This document shows, in pieces, positions 9,501-17,485 of a stretch of DNA of 64,000 nucleotides. The notes beneath the pieces were generated by a model. The model was not told where the DNA came from. It made no database searches and saw nothing but the letters and a program-made list of their open reading frames with translations. Every line of letters starts with the position of its first letter. The first letter of the stretch is position 1. The translations under genes were made by a program, and so were the position numbers. This DNA is from Chitinophaga skermanii (GTDB lineage Bacteria > Bacteroidota > Bacteroidia > Chitinophagales > Chitinophagaceae), in the NCBI RefSeq assembly GCF_003259335.1, contig NZ_QLLL01000004.1:562298-626297 (forward strand). Reading direction: 5' to 3'.

Positions 9501-12500
9501 TGCAGGCAACACTTTAGATGCATCTTTAAGCGGTATTACCATCAACACAAGTGGCGTAAAAGTAGATGCAGCACCGCCTAAAATCGTATCAGTAGATGTA
9601 CCGCCAAATGGGTTTTACATTACTGGTAACCCGCTAAACTTTGTTGTACATGCCGATGAGCCAATTAAGGTGACCGGTACCCCGGTATTATATTTGGTAG
9701 TAGGAACTGCCGTTGTAACTGCCACGTATTTCGATGGCGATGATACTGATAAATTAACCTTTAGGTATACCGTTCAAGCAAACGATTTCGATGATGATGG
9801 TGTAGCAGTGAGTAACTTGGTATTAAATGGTGGCACCTTGAAGGACGCTTCAGGTAATGATTTGGATCTTACATTGAATGCTATTGGTAGTACAGCGAGT
9901 GTTAAGGTAGATGCAATTGACCCAGTTGTTACCAGTGTGGCCGTACCAACCAGCAAAACATATAAACTTGGGGAAACATTAAGCTTTGCAGTGTCATTCT
10001 CTGAGAATGTATATGTTGCTGGTTCACCGAATTTGCCTGTAACTATAGGTAGTACCATTCGTCAAGTACCTTATTTCGATGGTAGTGGTACGAAGGTTAT
10101 TACGTTTAAATACACCGTTGTTTCGACTGATTTGGATACAGATGGTATTGTATTGTCGTCCAATCTTTCGTTAAATGGAGGTGCTATTTACGATTTAGCA
10201 TCAAATGGCACGAACTTAACACTAAATAGTGTGGGATCAACCAGTACCGTGTATGTAGATGGTATTGCTCCTACAATTACTTCCATAGCTGTACCACCCA
10301 ATGACACATATAAAGCAGGTGATCCTTTATATTTTGAAGTAAATCTTTCCGAGAATGTGAATGTAGTAGGAGCCCCTACCTTACCAATAACCATCGGTGG
10401 TACAATCGTACAAGCGCAATACATCGGCGGCCCAGGTACGAACCAATTGAAGTTCGAGTACCAAGTGAGTCCTGGTGATTTTGACGATAATGGCATAGCT
10501 ATTAATAGTATTGACTTGAATGGAGGTACTTTAAAAGATGAAGCGGGTAACGATTTAGACCTTACGAATAATAACGTAAGTAATACATCTGGTGTATTTG
10601 TGGATGCAGTGATACCGGTTGTTACTAGCATAGATGTACCTATAGGTGGTTTGTATAGAGCGGGGGATTACCTATCTATACGCGTTCATTTCTCAAAAGA
10701 CGTGAACCTCAGTGGTACGGTTGGTATTAACGGGGTAATTGGTGCTGCCACGAAATTCTTTGGGTATACCCGTGGTTCGGGTACTAATACCCTTATATTT
10801 GAATATCATGTGCAGAGTGGCGATTTAGATAGAGATGGTATTGCCATTGCTACTAACATATCATTGGGTACAGGCACTATAACATCGCAAGCAGGTAACA
10901 ACGCAAGTACTGCATTGGGTACCATTCCATCTTTAATAAACGTTTTAGTAGATGCAGTTCCACCTATAGTAACTGCTGGCCAGGTACTGTTTATAAATGA
11001 AAATAGTGCAGTTGGAACAGTGGTAGGCACAGTGGTGGGTACTGATCCGGGTTCAACCAATACATTAGAACAATGGACTATTGTAACCAATGTAGATCCT
11101 AATAACAATGGTACACCGGCCTTTGCCATCAATGCAACAACCGGTGTAATAACGGTGAATGATGTTGCAGATTTAGATTACGAACAGCAAACAAGCTTCA
11201 CATTAATCGTTAACGTAAGTGATGGTGCTAATACAAGTGCAAATGCCAACGTTACCATTAATATCCTAGATGTACCTGAAGGTCCAGTAAATATTAACCT
11301 TGCGGGCAACCTAATTGCAGAAAACAAAGCAATAGGTACAACTATTGGATCATTCTCTACAACATCACCAGAAGTGAGCACATTCACTTATTCATTAGTA
11401 AGTGGAACTGGTAGTGATGATAATAGTAGTTTCACGATTGTAGGTAACGAGTTACGTGCTAACCAAGTATTCGATTATGAAACGAAGCAGGTTTACACCG
11501 TACGCGTTCGTACAACGGCGCAAAATGGGTTGTGGTTCGAAAGATCATTCCCTATCATTGTCACGGATGTTGCAGAACCACCCACAGCGATCAACTTTAC
11601 ACCAAGCGTATTAAACGAGAATAATACAATCGGCGCTGTAGCAGGAACGCTTTCGTCTACTTCAGAAGATGCAAGTGCTACATTTACTTATACTTTAGTT
11701 ACCGGAACAGGTAGCGATAACAACGCTAACTTCACGATTGCCGGTAACCAAATTCTCGCCAACACCGTATTCAATTACGAATCCAAATCAAGCTACACCG
11801 TACGTGTACGTTCAACTACGCAACACGGGGAGTTCCTCGAAAAAGCCATCGTAATTAATATCACCGATGTACCAGAACCACCAACCGCTATTACTTTCAA
11901 TGCAAGCGTATTGAATGAGAATAATGCCATTGGTGCCATAGCAGGTACACTTTCTTCTACAGCGGAAGATGCTAGTGCAACATTTACTTATTCTTTAGTA
12001 AGTGGTACAGGCAGTGATAATAATGCGAGTTTCACGATTAGTGGTAACCAAATCCTCGCGAACGCCGTATTCAATTACGAATCCAAATCAAGCTACACCG
12101 TACGTGTACGTTCAACTACGCAAAACGGTGAATACTTAGAGAAAGCGATCGTAATCAATATCACCGATGTACCAGAAGCACCTAACAGCATCTTCTTTAC
12201 GGCTACTACTTTGTTGGAAAATAACACGGTAAACGCAGTAGTCGGTACAATAGGATCTACTTCGCAAGAACCAGGTACAACGTTCATATTCTCTTTGGTA
12301 AATGGTATTGGTAGCGAGAATAACAGTAGTTTCAAAATTGTAGGTAACCAAATCCTCGCGAACCAAGTGTTTAACTACGAAAACAAATCCAGCTATACCG
12401 TTCGTGTTCGTTCAACCGCTCAAAATGGCTTATACATCGAAAACGCTTTCGTTATCAATATCACGGATGTAAACGAAGCACCAACTTTGGGTGCAATTAA

Positions 12501-13299
12501 AGATGTGAAGTATTGCGCTTCCTCAAATGAAGAGGCTATTAACTTGACCAATGTTACACCAGGTCCAGAAAAAACGCAAACGGTGAGCATTGCTGCGAAT
12601 ATTTCAAATAATACGTTGTTCTCTTCTTTCGATATCGTTGGCAATAGCCTCCGCTTCAGGTTTGTACCTGGTGCTACCGGCACTAGTAAAATTACGGTTA
12701 CCGTGAAAGATAATGGTGGTACTGCGAATGGTGGAATCGATCAAGTACAACAATCATTCAATATATCGGTATCAAGTATTGGTCAACCTACGATTACGAG
12801 CGATAAAGGTTTGCAAGTATCGAAAGGCGACCTCGTACAATTAACTGCTACAGGTGGTACATCGTATAGCTGGACGGCAGATATTCCATCAAGTATTATT
12901 AATGGCTCAAGAAGCGCGATCGCAACAGTTCGCCCGCAAGAGAAAACGGTGTTCACTGTTACAGCATCAAATAAAGAAGGCTGTACTGCACAACAATCAA
13001 TTACGTTAGATGTAGTAAGCGATTATAAAGTTGATGCTACAAACGTGATGACGCCGAATGGCGATGGCGTGAATGATCGTTTCGTCATTAAGAATATCGA
13101 CAGCTACCCGAATAACGAGTTGAAGATCTTTGATCGAGCCGGTCGTTTGATCTACAATAAGCGTAGTTACGCGAACGAATGGAACGGTACATTAAGTGGC
13201 CAACCACTCGATGAAGGAACATATTATTATATCCTCGACTTTGGTCCGGGTTTACCGAAAGTAAAAGGTTTTATTACCATCATCAGGGATAAATTCTAA
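6574..13299 (+). CDS. Giant repeat-rich surface protein with type IX (type B) sorting domain
   Basis: This 2241-residue protein has an N-terminal hydrophobic export segment at about residues 20-38. Next come about five cadherin-like modules of roughly 130 residues (about 75-760) with VDAG/DLGNTG signatures, and six modules of about 115 residues (about 762-1465) with FSENV, GDFDDNGI and LNGG. A cadherin domain (about 1466-1568), four near-identical 100-residue modules (about 1569-1970) and an Ig/PKD-like region follow. The C-terminus (about 2150-2241) has NVMTPNGDGVNDRF, LKIFDRAGRLIY and GTYYYILDF, the CHU_C type B signal for the type IX system. It is probably exported across the outer membrane and surface-bound, as an adhesin or gliding-type filament (inference). 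The PorP/SprF gene starts five bases downstream, as in known pairs. Confidence 0.93.
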   Translation: MEEFYTHPQYGCRTRNVWTVIKYCLLLFWVTSISVSLNGQRTTLTNLPILPFTIAAPAHILAGHFENPVVTNKPGKMATRVSSFAYVAPSILNLNGDVVTYRENSSPVKIDVGSNAAVSDADSPSFIGGNITVSIATGGTIDDILAPTNIGSMIVSGNTISYGGSAVATFTGGTNNTPLIVTFNASTATSAIVTQIMRSISFSNTSYAPSTAIRQLSITVTDGGGESTTVNTQVLVVAVNNGPTITAVASMVGTEDQELMLHSIIFGDMDAGEATVVVTLSVPSGTLTSSNGPGITVYNSGTSSIRIEGSIPNINAFIAANNIKYMPVANNTADVPLTININDMGNTGIDPGIGDPNSESTQMTSILRFVAVNDAPTINAPVWIDLVENGSVHITGVTVDDIDAGTNNVQVSFMIPFDVGELQATVSGTINVNVTPNVVTLTGKIADINSYIAGLNIKYIAKANLNGDVLLVSSIYDLGNTGSGGNLSASAATTLRINEVNNAGAAPIVPVSPFPVIEDVPTTITPLAFTDVDAGSGNVTVTISAATGTFSGIVGGGVTVSGAGTGTLTLNGTITDINSYCAAGNVSYTTAPNSTSASTVTVVYNDNGNTGTGGNMISTSTFNIVVTAVNDVPVITAPASVSMNMNTTFVFSVANSISTNDVDNTSAPMRVKLVATNGVMTLTPLGGITFISGGPGTNVASLEIQGTPANVNAALSTVTYRSNTNYYGAASITVTADDLGNTGTGGQQTSTSVINININPGIPTITSVTSPTLNGMFKAGNIIDVTVTFNMPVVVTGTPLLTLETGATDRDAVYIGGTGTNTLTFQYIVQPGDYSTDLDYVSTTALSLNGGSIKASSIDAQLTLPAPGAAGSLGANKILLIDAVVPTVTSLAVPAAKTYVAGEQLLFRLNLSEPITVAGTPVIKLNMGGTIVNANFLSGTGSSQLTFTYNIVAGDKDTDGIEVVELAMNGGAIFDIAGNTLDASLSGITINTSGVKVDAAPPKIVSVDVPPNGFYITGNPLNFVVHADEPIKVTGTPVLYLVVGTAVVTATYFDGDDTDKLTFRYTVQANDFDDDGVAVSNLVLNGGTLKDASGNDLDLTLNAIGSTASVKVDAIDPVVTSVAVPTSKTYKLGETLSFAVSFSENVYVAGSPNLPVTIGSTIRQVPYFDGSGTKVITFKYTVVSTDLDTDGIVLSSNLSLNGGAIYDLASNGTNLTLNSVGSTSTVYVDGIAPTITSIAVPPNDTYKAGDPLYFEVNLSENVNVVGAPTLPITIGGTIVQAQYIGGPGTNQLKFEYQVSPGDFDDNGIAINSIDLNGGTLKDEAGNDLDLTNNNVSNTSGVFVDAVIPVVTSIDVPIGGLYRAGDYLSIRVHFSKDVNLSGTVGINGVIGAATKFFGYTRGSGTNTLIFEYHVQSGDLDRDGIAIATNISLGTGTITSQAGNNASTALGTIPSLINVLVDAVPPIVTAGQVLFINENSAVGTVVGTVVGTDPGSTNTLEQWTIVTNVDPNNNGTPAFAINATTGVITVNDVADLDYEQQTSFTLIVNVSDGANTSANANVTINILDVPEGPVNINLAGNLIAENKAIGTTIGSFSTTSPEVSTFTYSLVSGTGSDDNSSFTIVGNELRANQVFDYETKQVYTVRVRTTAQNGLWFERSFPIIVTDVAEPPTAINFTPSVLNENNTIGAVAGTLSSTSEDASATFTYTLVTGTGSDNNANFTIAGNQILANTVFNYESKSSYTVRVRSTTQHGEFLEKAIVINITDVPEPPTAITFNASVLNENNAIGAIAGTLSSTAEDASATFTYSLVSGTGSDNNASFTISGNQILANAVFNYESKSSYTVRVRSTTQNGEYLEKAIVINITDVPEAPNSIFFTATTLLENNTVNAVVGTIGSTSQEPGTTFIFSLVNGIGSENNSSFKIVGNQILANQVFNYENKSSYTVRVRSTAQNGLYIENAFVINITDVNEAPTLGAIKDVKYCASSNEEAINLTNVTPGPEKTQTVSIAANISNNTLFSSFDIVGNSLRFRFVPGATGTSKITVTVKDNGGTANGGIDQVQQSFNISVSSIGQPTITSDKGLQVSKGDLVQLTATGGTSYSWTADIPSSIINGSRSAIATVRPQEKTVFTVTASNKEGCTAQQSITLDVVSDYKVDATNVMTPNGDGVNDRFVIKNIDSYPNNELKIFDRAGRLIYNKRSYANEWNGTLSGQPLDEGTYYYILDFGPGLPKVKGFITIIRDKF
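11765..12123 (+). repeat. Near-identical 300-bp tandem repeat within the adhesin gene
   Basis: Positions 11765-11823 and 12065-12123 are identical over 59 bases, exactly 300 bases (100 codons) apart, including synonymous sites. Flanking parts of the two modules are clearly similar but diverged. Two further modules of the same family, before and after, are more diverged. This indicates recent duplication or gene conversion between modules. Confidence 0.9.
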
Positions 13300-13304
13300 T
13301 CAAG

Positions 13305-14216
13305 ATGAAAAAGGTATTTTATATACTCCTGCTATTAGCAGGATCGCAAAGTGTAAAAGCACAACAATGGGGCAATGCCACAACAGCTCAAATTGACCCG
13401 CTTGGCACGCAATATTTTTCAAATCAATACCTGGGCAACCCCGCTTTCGCGGGGATTGACACCGGGCTTCATATTAACGCTGCCGTAAAAAGGCAAGCAA
13501 AAAACGATCCCGGTGTGCCTACAACCATGGCTTTTACGGCAGATTATGCTGCCGGTAAAAGGGTAGGTGTGGGTTTGTACGTGTATAATGATAAAGCGGG
13601 CTTGTTATCTAATACCCGTGTAGCTGCTACTTATGCTTACCATTTGCCATTATCGTATAGCGGCACACACCAATTACACTTTGGTTTGTCGGTAGGTTTC
13701 CGTACCGAGTTTCTTGACCGGAAAGGTTTGAATGGAGATGGAAGTGATCCTTCTATTGGTCGTTTTAACAGCCGTGACAACTACTTCGATGCCGACTTTG
13801 GTGTTGCGTACACGAGTAATGGTTTAAATGTACAAGCTGCTTTCCCGCAATTAGTAGGCTACTTTAAATCGGGGAACGAGAATATGGTGAACAGTTCTAC
13901 GTTTAATACAGCGGTAAGCTACAAGATTCCAGTAGGTGCAGAATTAACGTCCATCGAGCCGAAGGTAGTTTTCCGCGGGGTGCGTGGTTTCGATAATATC
14001 GTGGATATGGGTGCGAACTTGGTATTCTTAGATAACGTGGCCAATGTATTTGGGATGTACCACACATCAAAGAACTTTACGGTAGGGGCTGGCTTTAATG
14101 TAGCGCATACGGTGGGTGTTGTGTGTGCTTATACTACTCAAACGGCAGGTTTAAGTAATTACTTATCGGGCAACTTTACCATTGGGTTGAAAGTAGACTT
14201 GTTACACGGGAAGTAA
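13305..14216 (+). CDS. PorP/SprF family type IX secretion outer-membrane protein
   Basis: The 303-residue product has a signal peptide (MKKVFYILLLLAGSQSVKAQ) and the PorP/SprF pattern: QYFSNQYLGNPAFAG near residue 40, alternating beta strands through the body, and a short C-terminal strand ending in FTIGLKVDLLHGK. Members are outer-membrane barrels associated with the type IX system, and they are often encoded directly after the large CHU_C-domain protein they export or anchor. That is the arrangement here, with a 5-base gap, so the two genes are surely co-transcribed and the adhesin is the probable partner. Confidence 0.93.
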   Translation: MKKVFYILLLLAGSQSVKAQQWGNATTAQIDPLGTQYFSNQYLGNPAFAGIDTGLHINAAVKRQAKNDPGVPTTMAFTADYAAGKRVGVGLYVYNDKAGLLSNTRVAATYAYHLPLSYSGTHQLHFGLSVGFRTEFLDRKGLNGDGSDPSIGRFNSRDNYFDADFGVAYTSNGLNVQAAFPQLVGYFKSGNENMVNSSTFNTAVSYKIPVGAELTSIEPKVVFRGVRGFDNIVDMGANLVFLDNVANVFGMYHTSKNFTVGAGFNVAHTVGVVCAYTTQTAGLSNYLSGNFTIGLKVDLLHGK

Positions 14217-14240
14217 ATACCCGGTCAGCAATATTGTTAA

Positions 14241-14272
14241 AAAGGACGTTCCTGTTGAAGGGAACGTCCTTT
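14241..14272 (+). terminator. Terminator of the adhesin-PorP operon
   Basis: A 12-bp perfect stem (14241-14252 with 14261-14272) starts 24 bases after the PorP/SprF stop and is followed by a short T-rich run. Confidence 0.8.
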
Positions 14273-14309
14273 TGCTATGATGTAAAATACTAGCGAATAT
14301 TTCTACATA

Positions 14310-14343
14310 AAAAAAGCATAAGACCTATTGTCTTATGCTTTTA
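14310..14343 (-). terminator. Terminator of the permease gene
   Basis: A 13-bp perfect stem (14312-14324 with 14330-14342), flanked by A residues on the left, reads on the minus strand as a stem followed by T residues, just beyond the permease stop. It may work in both directions. Confidence 0.8.
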
Positions 14344-14366
14344 TACTATTTGGTAAGGAAGAATAA

Positions 14367-16781
14367 TTATTCTGTACGCAATGCTTTGATTGGATTGATA
14401 CGTGCCGCCCTGAAGGCCAAAATCCCAATCGTTAGCAAGGTCAACGTTAAAGCTGCTGAACCCGCTATCAAGAAAATCCACCATTGAATCTCTACACTAT
14501 AAGCAAAGGTATTTAACCAATTACGCATAGCATACCAACCAATTGGCGTAGCAATGAGAATCGCGATGAGAATTAATACCACGAAATCTTTCGATAATAA
14601 CCCAATCACATTTGGAATAGAAGCACCCAATGTTCTGCGTATACCAATTTCTTTAATCCTTTTTTCGATGGAGTAAGTTACCAAGCCAAACAAACCTAAA
14701 CAAGCGATCAAGATCGTTAATATCCCGAATACGCTGAATAGTTGGCCGAAGCGTTCATCTTTTTGGTATTGACGATTAAACGCTTGATCGAGGAATGAAT
14801 ACAAGAACGGGCGGTGGGGTGCCACGGTATTCCAAGTGGTTTCTATTTGCTGGATGGTTTGCTTAATATCATTCGTTTGCAAGCGTAACGTGATTTTACC
14901 AAATGAATCTGGATCGCCTCTACGCAAAGCCAATGGCTTCACTTTTTGGTGTAATGATTCATAGTTGAAATCTTTTACTACGCCAATTACCACCCCGGTA
15001 CGACCCCATTGATCGAACGATTTACCTATAATATCGGCAGGATTGCTATAACCGTAAAGTTTCGCGGTAGCTTCATTCACCACTAAAGAATGGGCCGTGT
15101 CGGCAGGGAAACTCTTAGAATATGTTCTACCGGCAGCCATCGGTATATTCAACGTTGACATGAAATCTTCGTCGATTTCATATATCGATGGATTGTGCCA
15201 AATTCTTTCGCCGCTAGCAGCAATAATCCCGGTACCGCCATCAGGGAACATATCACCCGGTACGGCCCTAGAAATAGAGATAGCTTTAACAGCAGGATTT
15301 TCAGCTAGTTTTAGTTTGATGGCGTCTTGGTGTTTATTCACCAATTCATCACCACCATAATCGATCACTAATAATTGCTCATTGTCGAAACCTAAGCTAT
15401 GGTGTTGTAAGTGTGATAACTGTGAATACACAATGGCCGTACAAGCAATTAACGCGATAGATAAGCTGAACTGGAATACGACCAACCCTCTTCTTAATTG
15501 TAAACCTTTCGCGCTGGAAGTGAACCGGCCTTTGAGTACTTTCACCGGTTTGAACTTCGCCAGTACAAAAGCGGGGTATATGCCTGCAGGGATGCCTACT
15601 AATAATGGTGTGAACAAATAAAATGCTACCAATTCTTTCGACCACATTAAGCCTACAGGCAGCGATTTGTCCGCTACTTGTCGTAATAATGGCAAGCAGA
15701 GGTAACAGATGCCCACTGCCAAAATAGTGGCGATTGTCGTCAATAAAACAGCCTCGGTAAGGTATTGTAGAATAAGCGCACTTTCTTGCGCACCCACCGC
15801 CTTTCTAACGCCAATTTCTTTCGCACGTTCCATAGAGCGGGCAGTAGAAAGGTTAACGAAGTTTATACCGGCAATAACCAGCATAAAAGCTGCCACCAAG
15901 GAGAAAATAACAATGTTCGACATGCTACCTGTAGTGCCAGGTTGACGAGCCGCTTTAGAGTGTAGATATGCATCTTTCAAAGGTTCGAAAGTGAAGGAAT
16001 AGTTTTCATCACGAACATTGGTACGATGCTGTTTGAGTATAGTGGGGATTTTGGCGTTAAGCGCCGCTAAATTTGTATTAGGTGTAGTAGTGAAATACGT
16101 ATAGAAATCTACATATCCCCATTCTGAAAAGATATCAGCTCTTATCCGTTTAAAGGTTTCCATTGAAATAAGCCCGGTAAAGGTAAAATGTGAATTGGAT
16201 GGCACATCTTCCATAACAGCTGTTACATTCAACGTAATATCATCGGCAGTAATGCTTTTACCTACAATGTTAGTACTGCCGAAGTATTTTTCTGCGATTG
16301 ATTTGGTTAATACAATGGCATTAGGTGCAACTAAGGCAGTGGCAGGATCGCCCGCTATAAACTTCCAAGAAAATACATCAAAAATATGTTCATCGGCAAA
16401 GAGCAAACCCTCTTGTTGGAAGCGGTTACTACCTTGCTGCATGAGTACCGTTTTGGCGCTGGTAAACTGGGTAACATGCACGATTCCTGGAATAGTACTT
16501 TTAAGTAAGGGACCCACAGGGGCATTTCCCCATACTTGGTATTCTTCCGGTGTAGGCGGAGCAGTTTGCTTAGTAACATCTCCTGTACGGTAAGCATGCA
16601 ATACGCGGTATGTTTCGTTGTAATGCGAATTATATTGATCGTAAGACAGCTCATCTTTCACAAATAAGGTGATCAGCATACAGCAAGCAATACCTATAGT
16701 TAGTCCTGTAATATTGATAAAAGAATACATTTTATTCTTTGAAATACTACGGGTCGCCGTTTTGAAATAAGTTGTAAGCAT
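14367..16781 (-). CDS. MacB/FtsX-type ABC transporter permease
   Basis: This 804-residue inner-membrane protein has the duplicated layout common in Bacteroidota. A first transmembrane segment (about 20-40) is followed by a large MacB-type periplasmic domain, then three helices with the FtsX signature ARSMERAKEIGVRKAVGA near residues 315-330. A second segment, periplasmic domain and FtsX unit follow, with EKRIKEIGIRRTLGA near 705, ending in the conserved INPIKALRTE. Such permeases pair with a MacB-like ATPase for efflux or lipoprotein-type transport, but none is encoded next to it. The control region has a sigma-54-like promoter and dyad sites, so expression is probably induced by an NtrC-type activator. 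Confidence 0.93.
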   Translation of the reverse strand: MLTTYFKTATRSISKNKMYSFINITGLTIGIACCMLITLFVKDELSYDQYNSHYNETYRVLHAYRTGDVTKQTAPPTPEEYQVWGNAPVGPLLKSTIPGIVHVTQFTSAKTVLMQQGSNRFQQEGLLFADEHIFDVFSWKFIAGDPATALVAPNAIVLTKSIAEKYFGSTNIVGKSITADDITLNVTAVMEDVPSNSHFTFTGLISMETFKRIRADIFSEWGYVDFYTYFTTTPNTNLAALNAKIPTILKQHRTNVRDENYSFTFEPLKDAYLHSKAARQPGTTGSMSNIVIFSLVAAFMLVIAGINFVNLSTARSMERAKEIGVRKAVGAQESALILQYLTEAVLLTTIATILAVGICYLCLPLLRQVADKSLPVGLMWSKELVAFYLFTPLLVGIPAGIYPAFVLAKFKPVKVLKGRFTSSAKGLQLRRGLVVFQFSLSIALIACTAIVYSQLSHLQHHSLGFDNEQLLVIDYGGDELVNKHQDAIKLKLAENPAVKAISISRAVPGDMFPDGGTGIIAASGERIWHNPSIYEIDEDFMSTLNIPMAAGRTYSKSFPADTAHSLVVNEATAKLYGYSNPADIIGKSFDQWGRTGVVIGVVKDFNYESLHQKVKPLALRRGDPDSFGKITLRLQTNDIKQTIQQIETTWNTVAPHRPFLYSFLDQAFNRQYQKDERFGQLFSVFGILTILIACLGLFGLVTYSIEKRIKEIGIRRTLGASIPNVIGLLSKDFVVLILIAILIATPIGWYAMRNWLNTFAYSVEIQWWIFLIAGSAALTLTLLTIGILAFRAARINPIKALRTE

Positions 16782-16800
16782 GGGTTGAGCTATTTTGTTA

Positions 16801-16813
16801 GGTATTTGAACAC
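16801..16813 (-). promoter_or_regulatory. Half-copy of the GTGTTCAAATAC element near the permease start
   Basis: GTATTTGAACAC at 16802-16813 is the reverse complement of twelve bases of the dyad at 16890-16915. It lies downstream of the putative sigma-54 promoter, near the expected transcription start. It could be a weak accessory site or chance. Confidence 0.3.
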
Positions 16814-16826
16814 TGTGCCTGTCCGC

Positions 16827-16842
16827 TCAAATTAGATGCCAG
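16827..16842 (-). promoter_or_regulatory. Sigma-54-type promoter of the permease gene
   Basis: On the minus strand CTGGCATCTAATTTGA aligns with the sigma-54 consensus YTGGCACGnnnnTTGC. The -24 part CTGGCA is intact, the spacing is correct, and the -12 part is TTGA, with one mismatch. It lies 46 bases before the start codon, and dyad sites that could bind an activator lie about 50-105 bases further upstream. The assignment is by motif only. Confidence 0.55.
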
Positions 16843-16889
16843 TACGACTACTCCGCTACAGTAAAGGATTTGGACATTTTGCCGGCCCT

Positions 16890-16932
16890 AAAAGTGTTCA
16901 AATACGAACACTTTTGTGTTCAAATGCGAACA
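16890..16932. promoter_or_regulatory. Two tandem dyad sites, putative enhancer-binding-protein sites
   Basis: The first is an inverted repeat with perfect 10-base arms around a 6-base spacer (16890-16915, core GTGTTCAAATACGAACAC). The second is TGTTCAAATGCGAACA at 16917-16932. They lie 48-105 bases upstream of the sigma-54-like promoter, the usual place for NtrC-type activator sites. They also lie between divergent genes, so control of the yegP-like gene is possible. Confidence 0.6.
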
Positions 16933-17094
16933 AGTGAATGCCCCAAATGTAAGCAAAGTTGCCTAGTAACGAGCGCTGGCCATAAATCAACTTTTCTTGT
17001 GTATGAGTGCAGATGGTAGTGAATTGAATTTGTACAGGCTGTTATTGAAACAATTTTTTCATTAACTTCCTATAACAAAAAAATATCTTCCAAT

Positions 17095-17427
17095 ATGGGA
17101 AAATTTGTTATCACCAAAAGCGCAAACGGCGAATACCGTTTCAAATTAAAAGCAGGAAACGGGGAAACCATTCTTGTTAGCGAAGGCTATAATGCTAAAG
17201 CTGGTTGCGAAAATGGCATCACCTCAGTTAAAAACAATGCTTCGAGCGATGAAAGGTATGAAAAGAAAGAAGCTAAAAATGGCCAATTCTACTTCAACCT
17301 AAAAGCTACAAACGGCCAAATAATTGGCACTAGTGAAATGTACGAAAATACACATGGCAGAGATGGCGGAATTGAATCCGTTAAAAACAACGCTCCATCT
17401 GCTACAATTGACGACCAAACGAATTAA
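17095..17427 (+). CDS. yegP: YegP family protein (two DUF1508 repeats)
   Basis: The 110-residue product consists of two tandem copies of the DUF1508 unit. The first is GKFVITKSANGEYRFKLKAG with SEGYNAKAGCENGI.SVKNNA. The second has NGQFYFNLKATNGQIIGTSEMY and GGIESVKNNA. This is the typical length and layout of YegP proteins, small cytosolic proteins of unknown biochemical role. The gene diverges from the permease gene and is followed by a hairpin at 17436-17464, so it is probably transcribed alone. Confidence 0.93.
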   Translation: MGKFVITKSANGEYRFKLKAGNGETILVSEGYNAKAGCENGITSVKNNASSDERYEKKEAKNGQFYFNLKATNGQIIGTSEMYENTHGRDGGIESVKNNAPSATIDDQTN

Positions 17428-17435
17428 AAGTATGT

Positions 17436-17464
17436 AAGGTCGGCGTATTATGTCGACCTTACAT
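17436..17464 (+). terminator. Hairpin between the YegP and DUF3626 genes
   Basis: ATGTAAGGTCG pairs with CGACCTTACAT around a short loop, forming a strong stem right after the YegP stop. It lacks a clear T-run, so it may be an attenuator or a weak terminator. It overlaps the most upstream ATG (17450) of the next frame, which argues for the later start at 17486. Confidence 0.55.
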
Positions 17465-17485
17465 TTCCCCAACCACCCTTACTGC

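Noticed and set aside
7155..12683. Several long minus-strand open frames (up to 254 residues) within the giant adhesin gene
   Set aside because: They are mirror frames caused by the threonine/valine-rich repeats. They have no start context or family features and lie inside a clearly coding strand.
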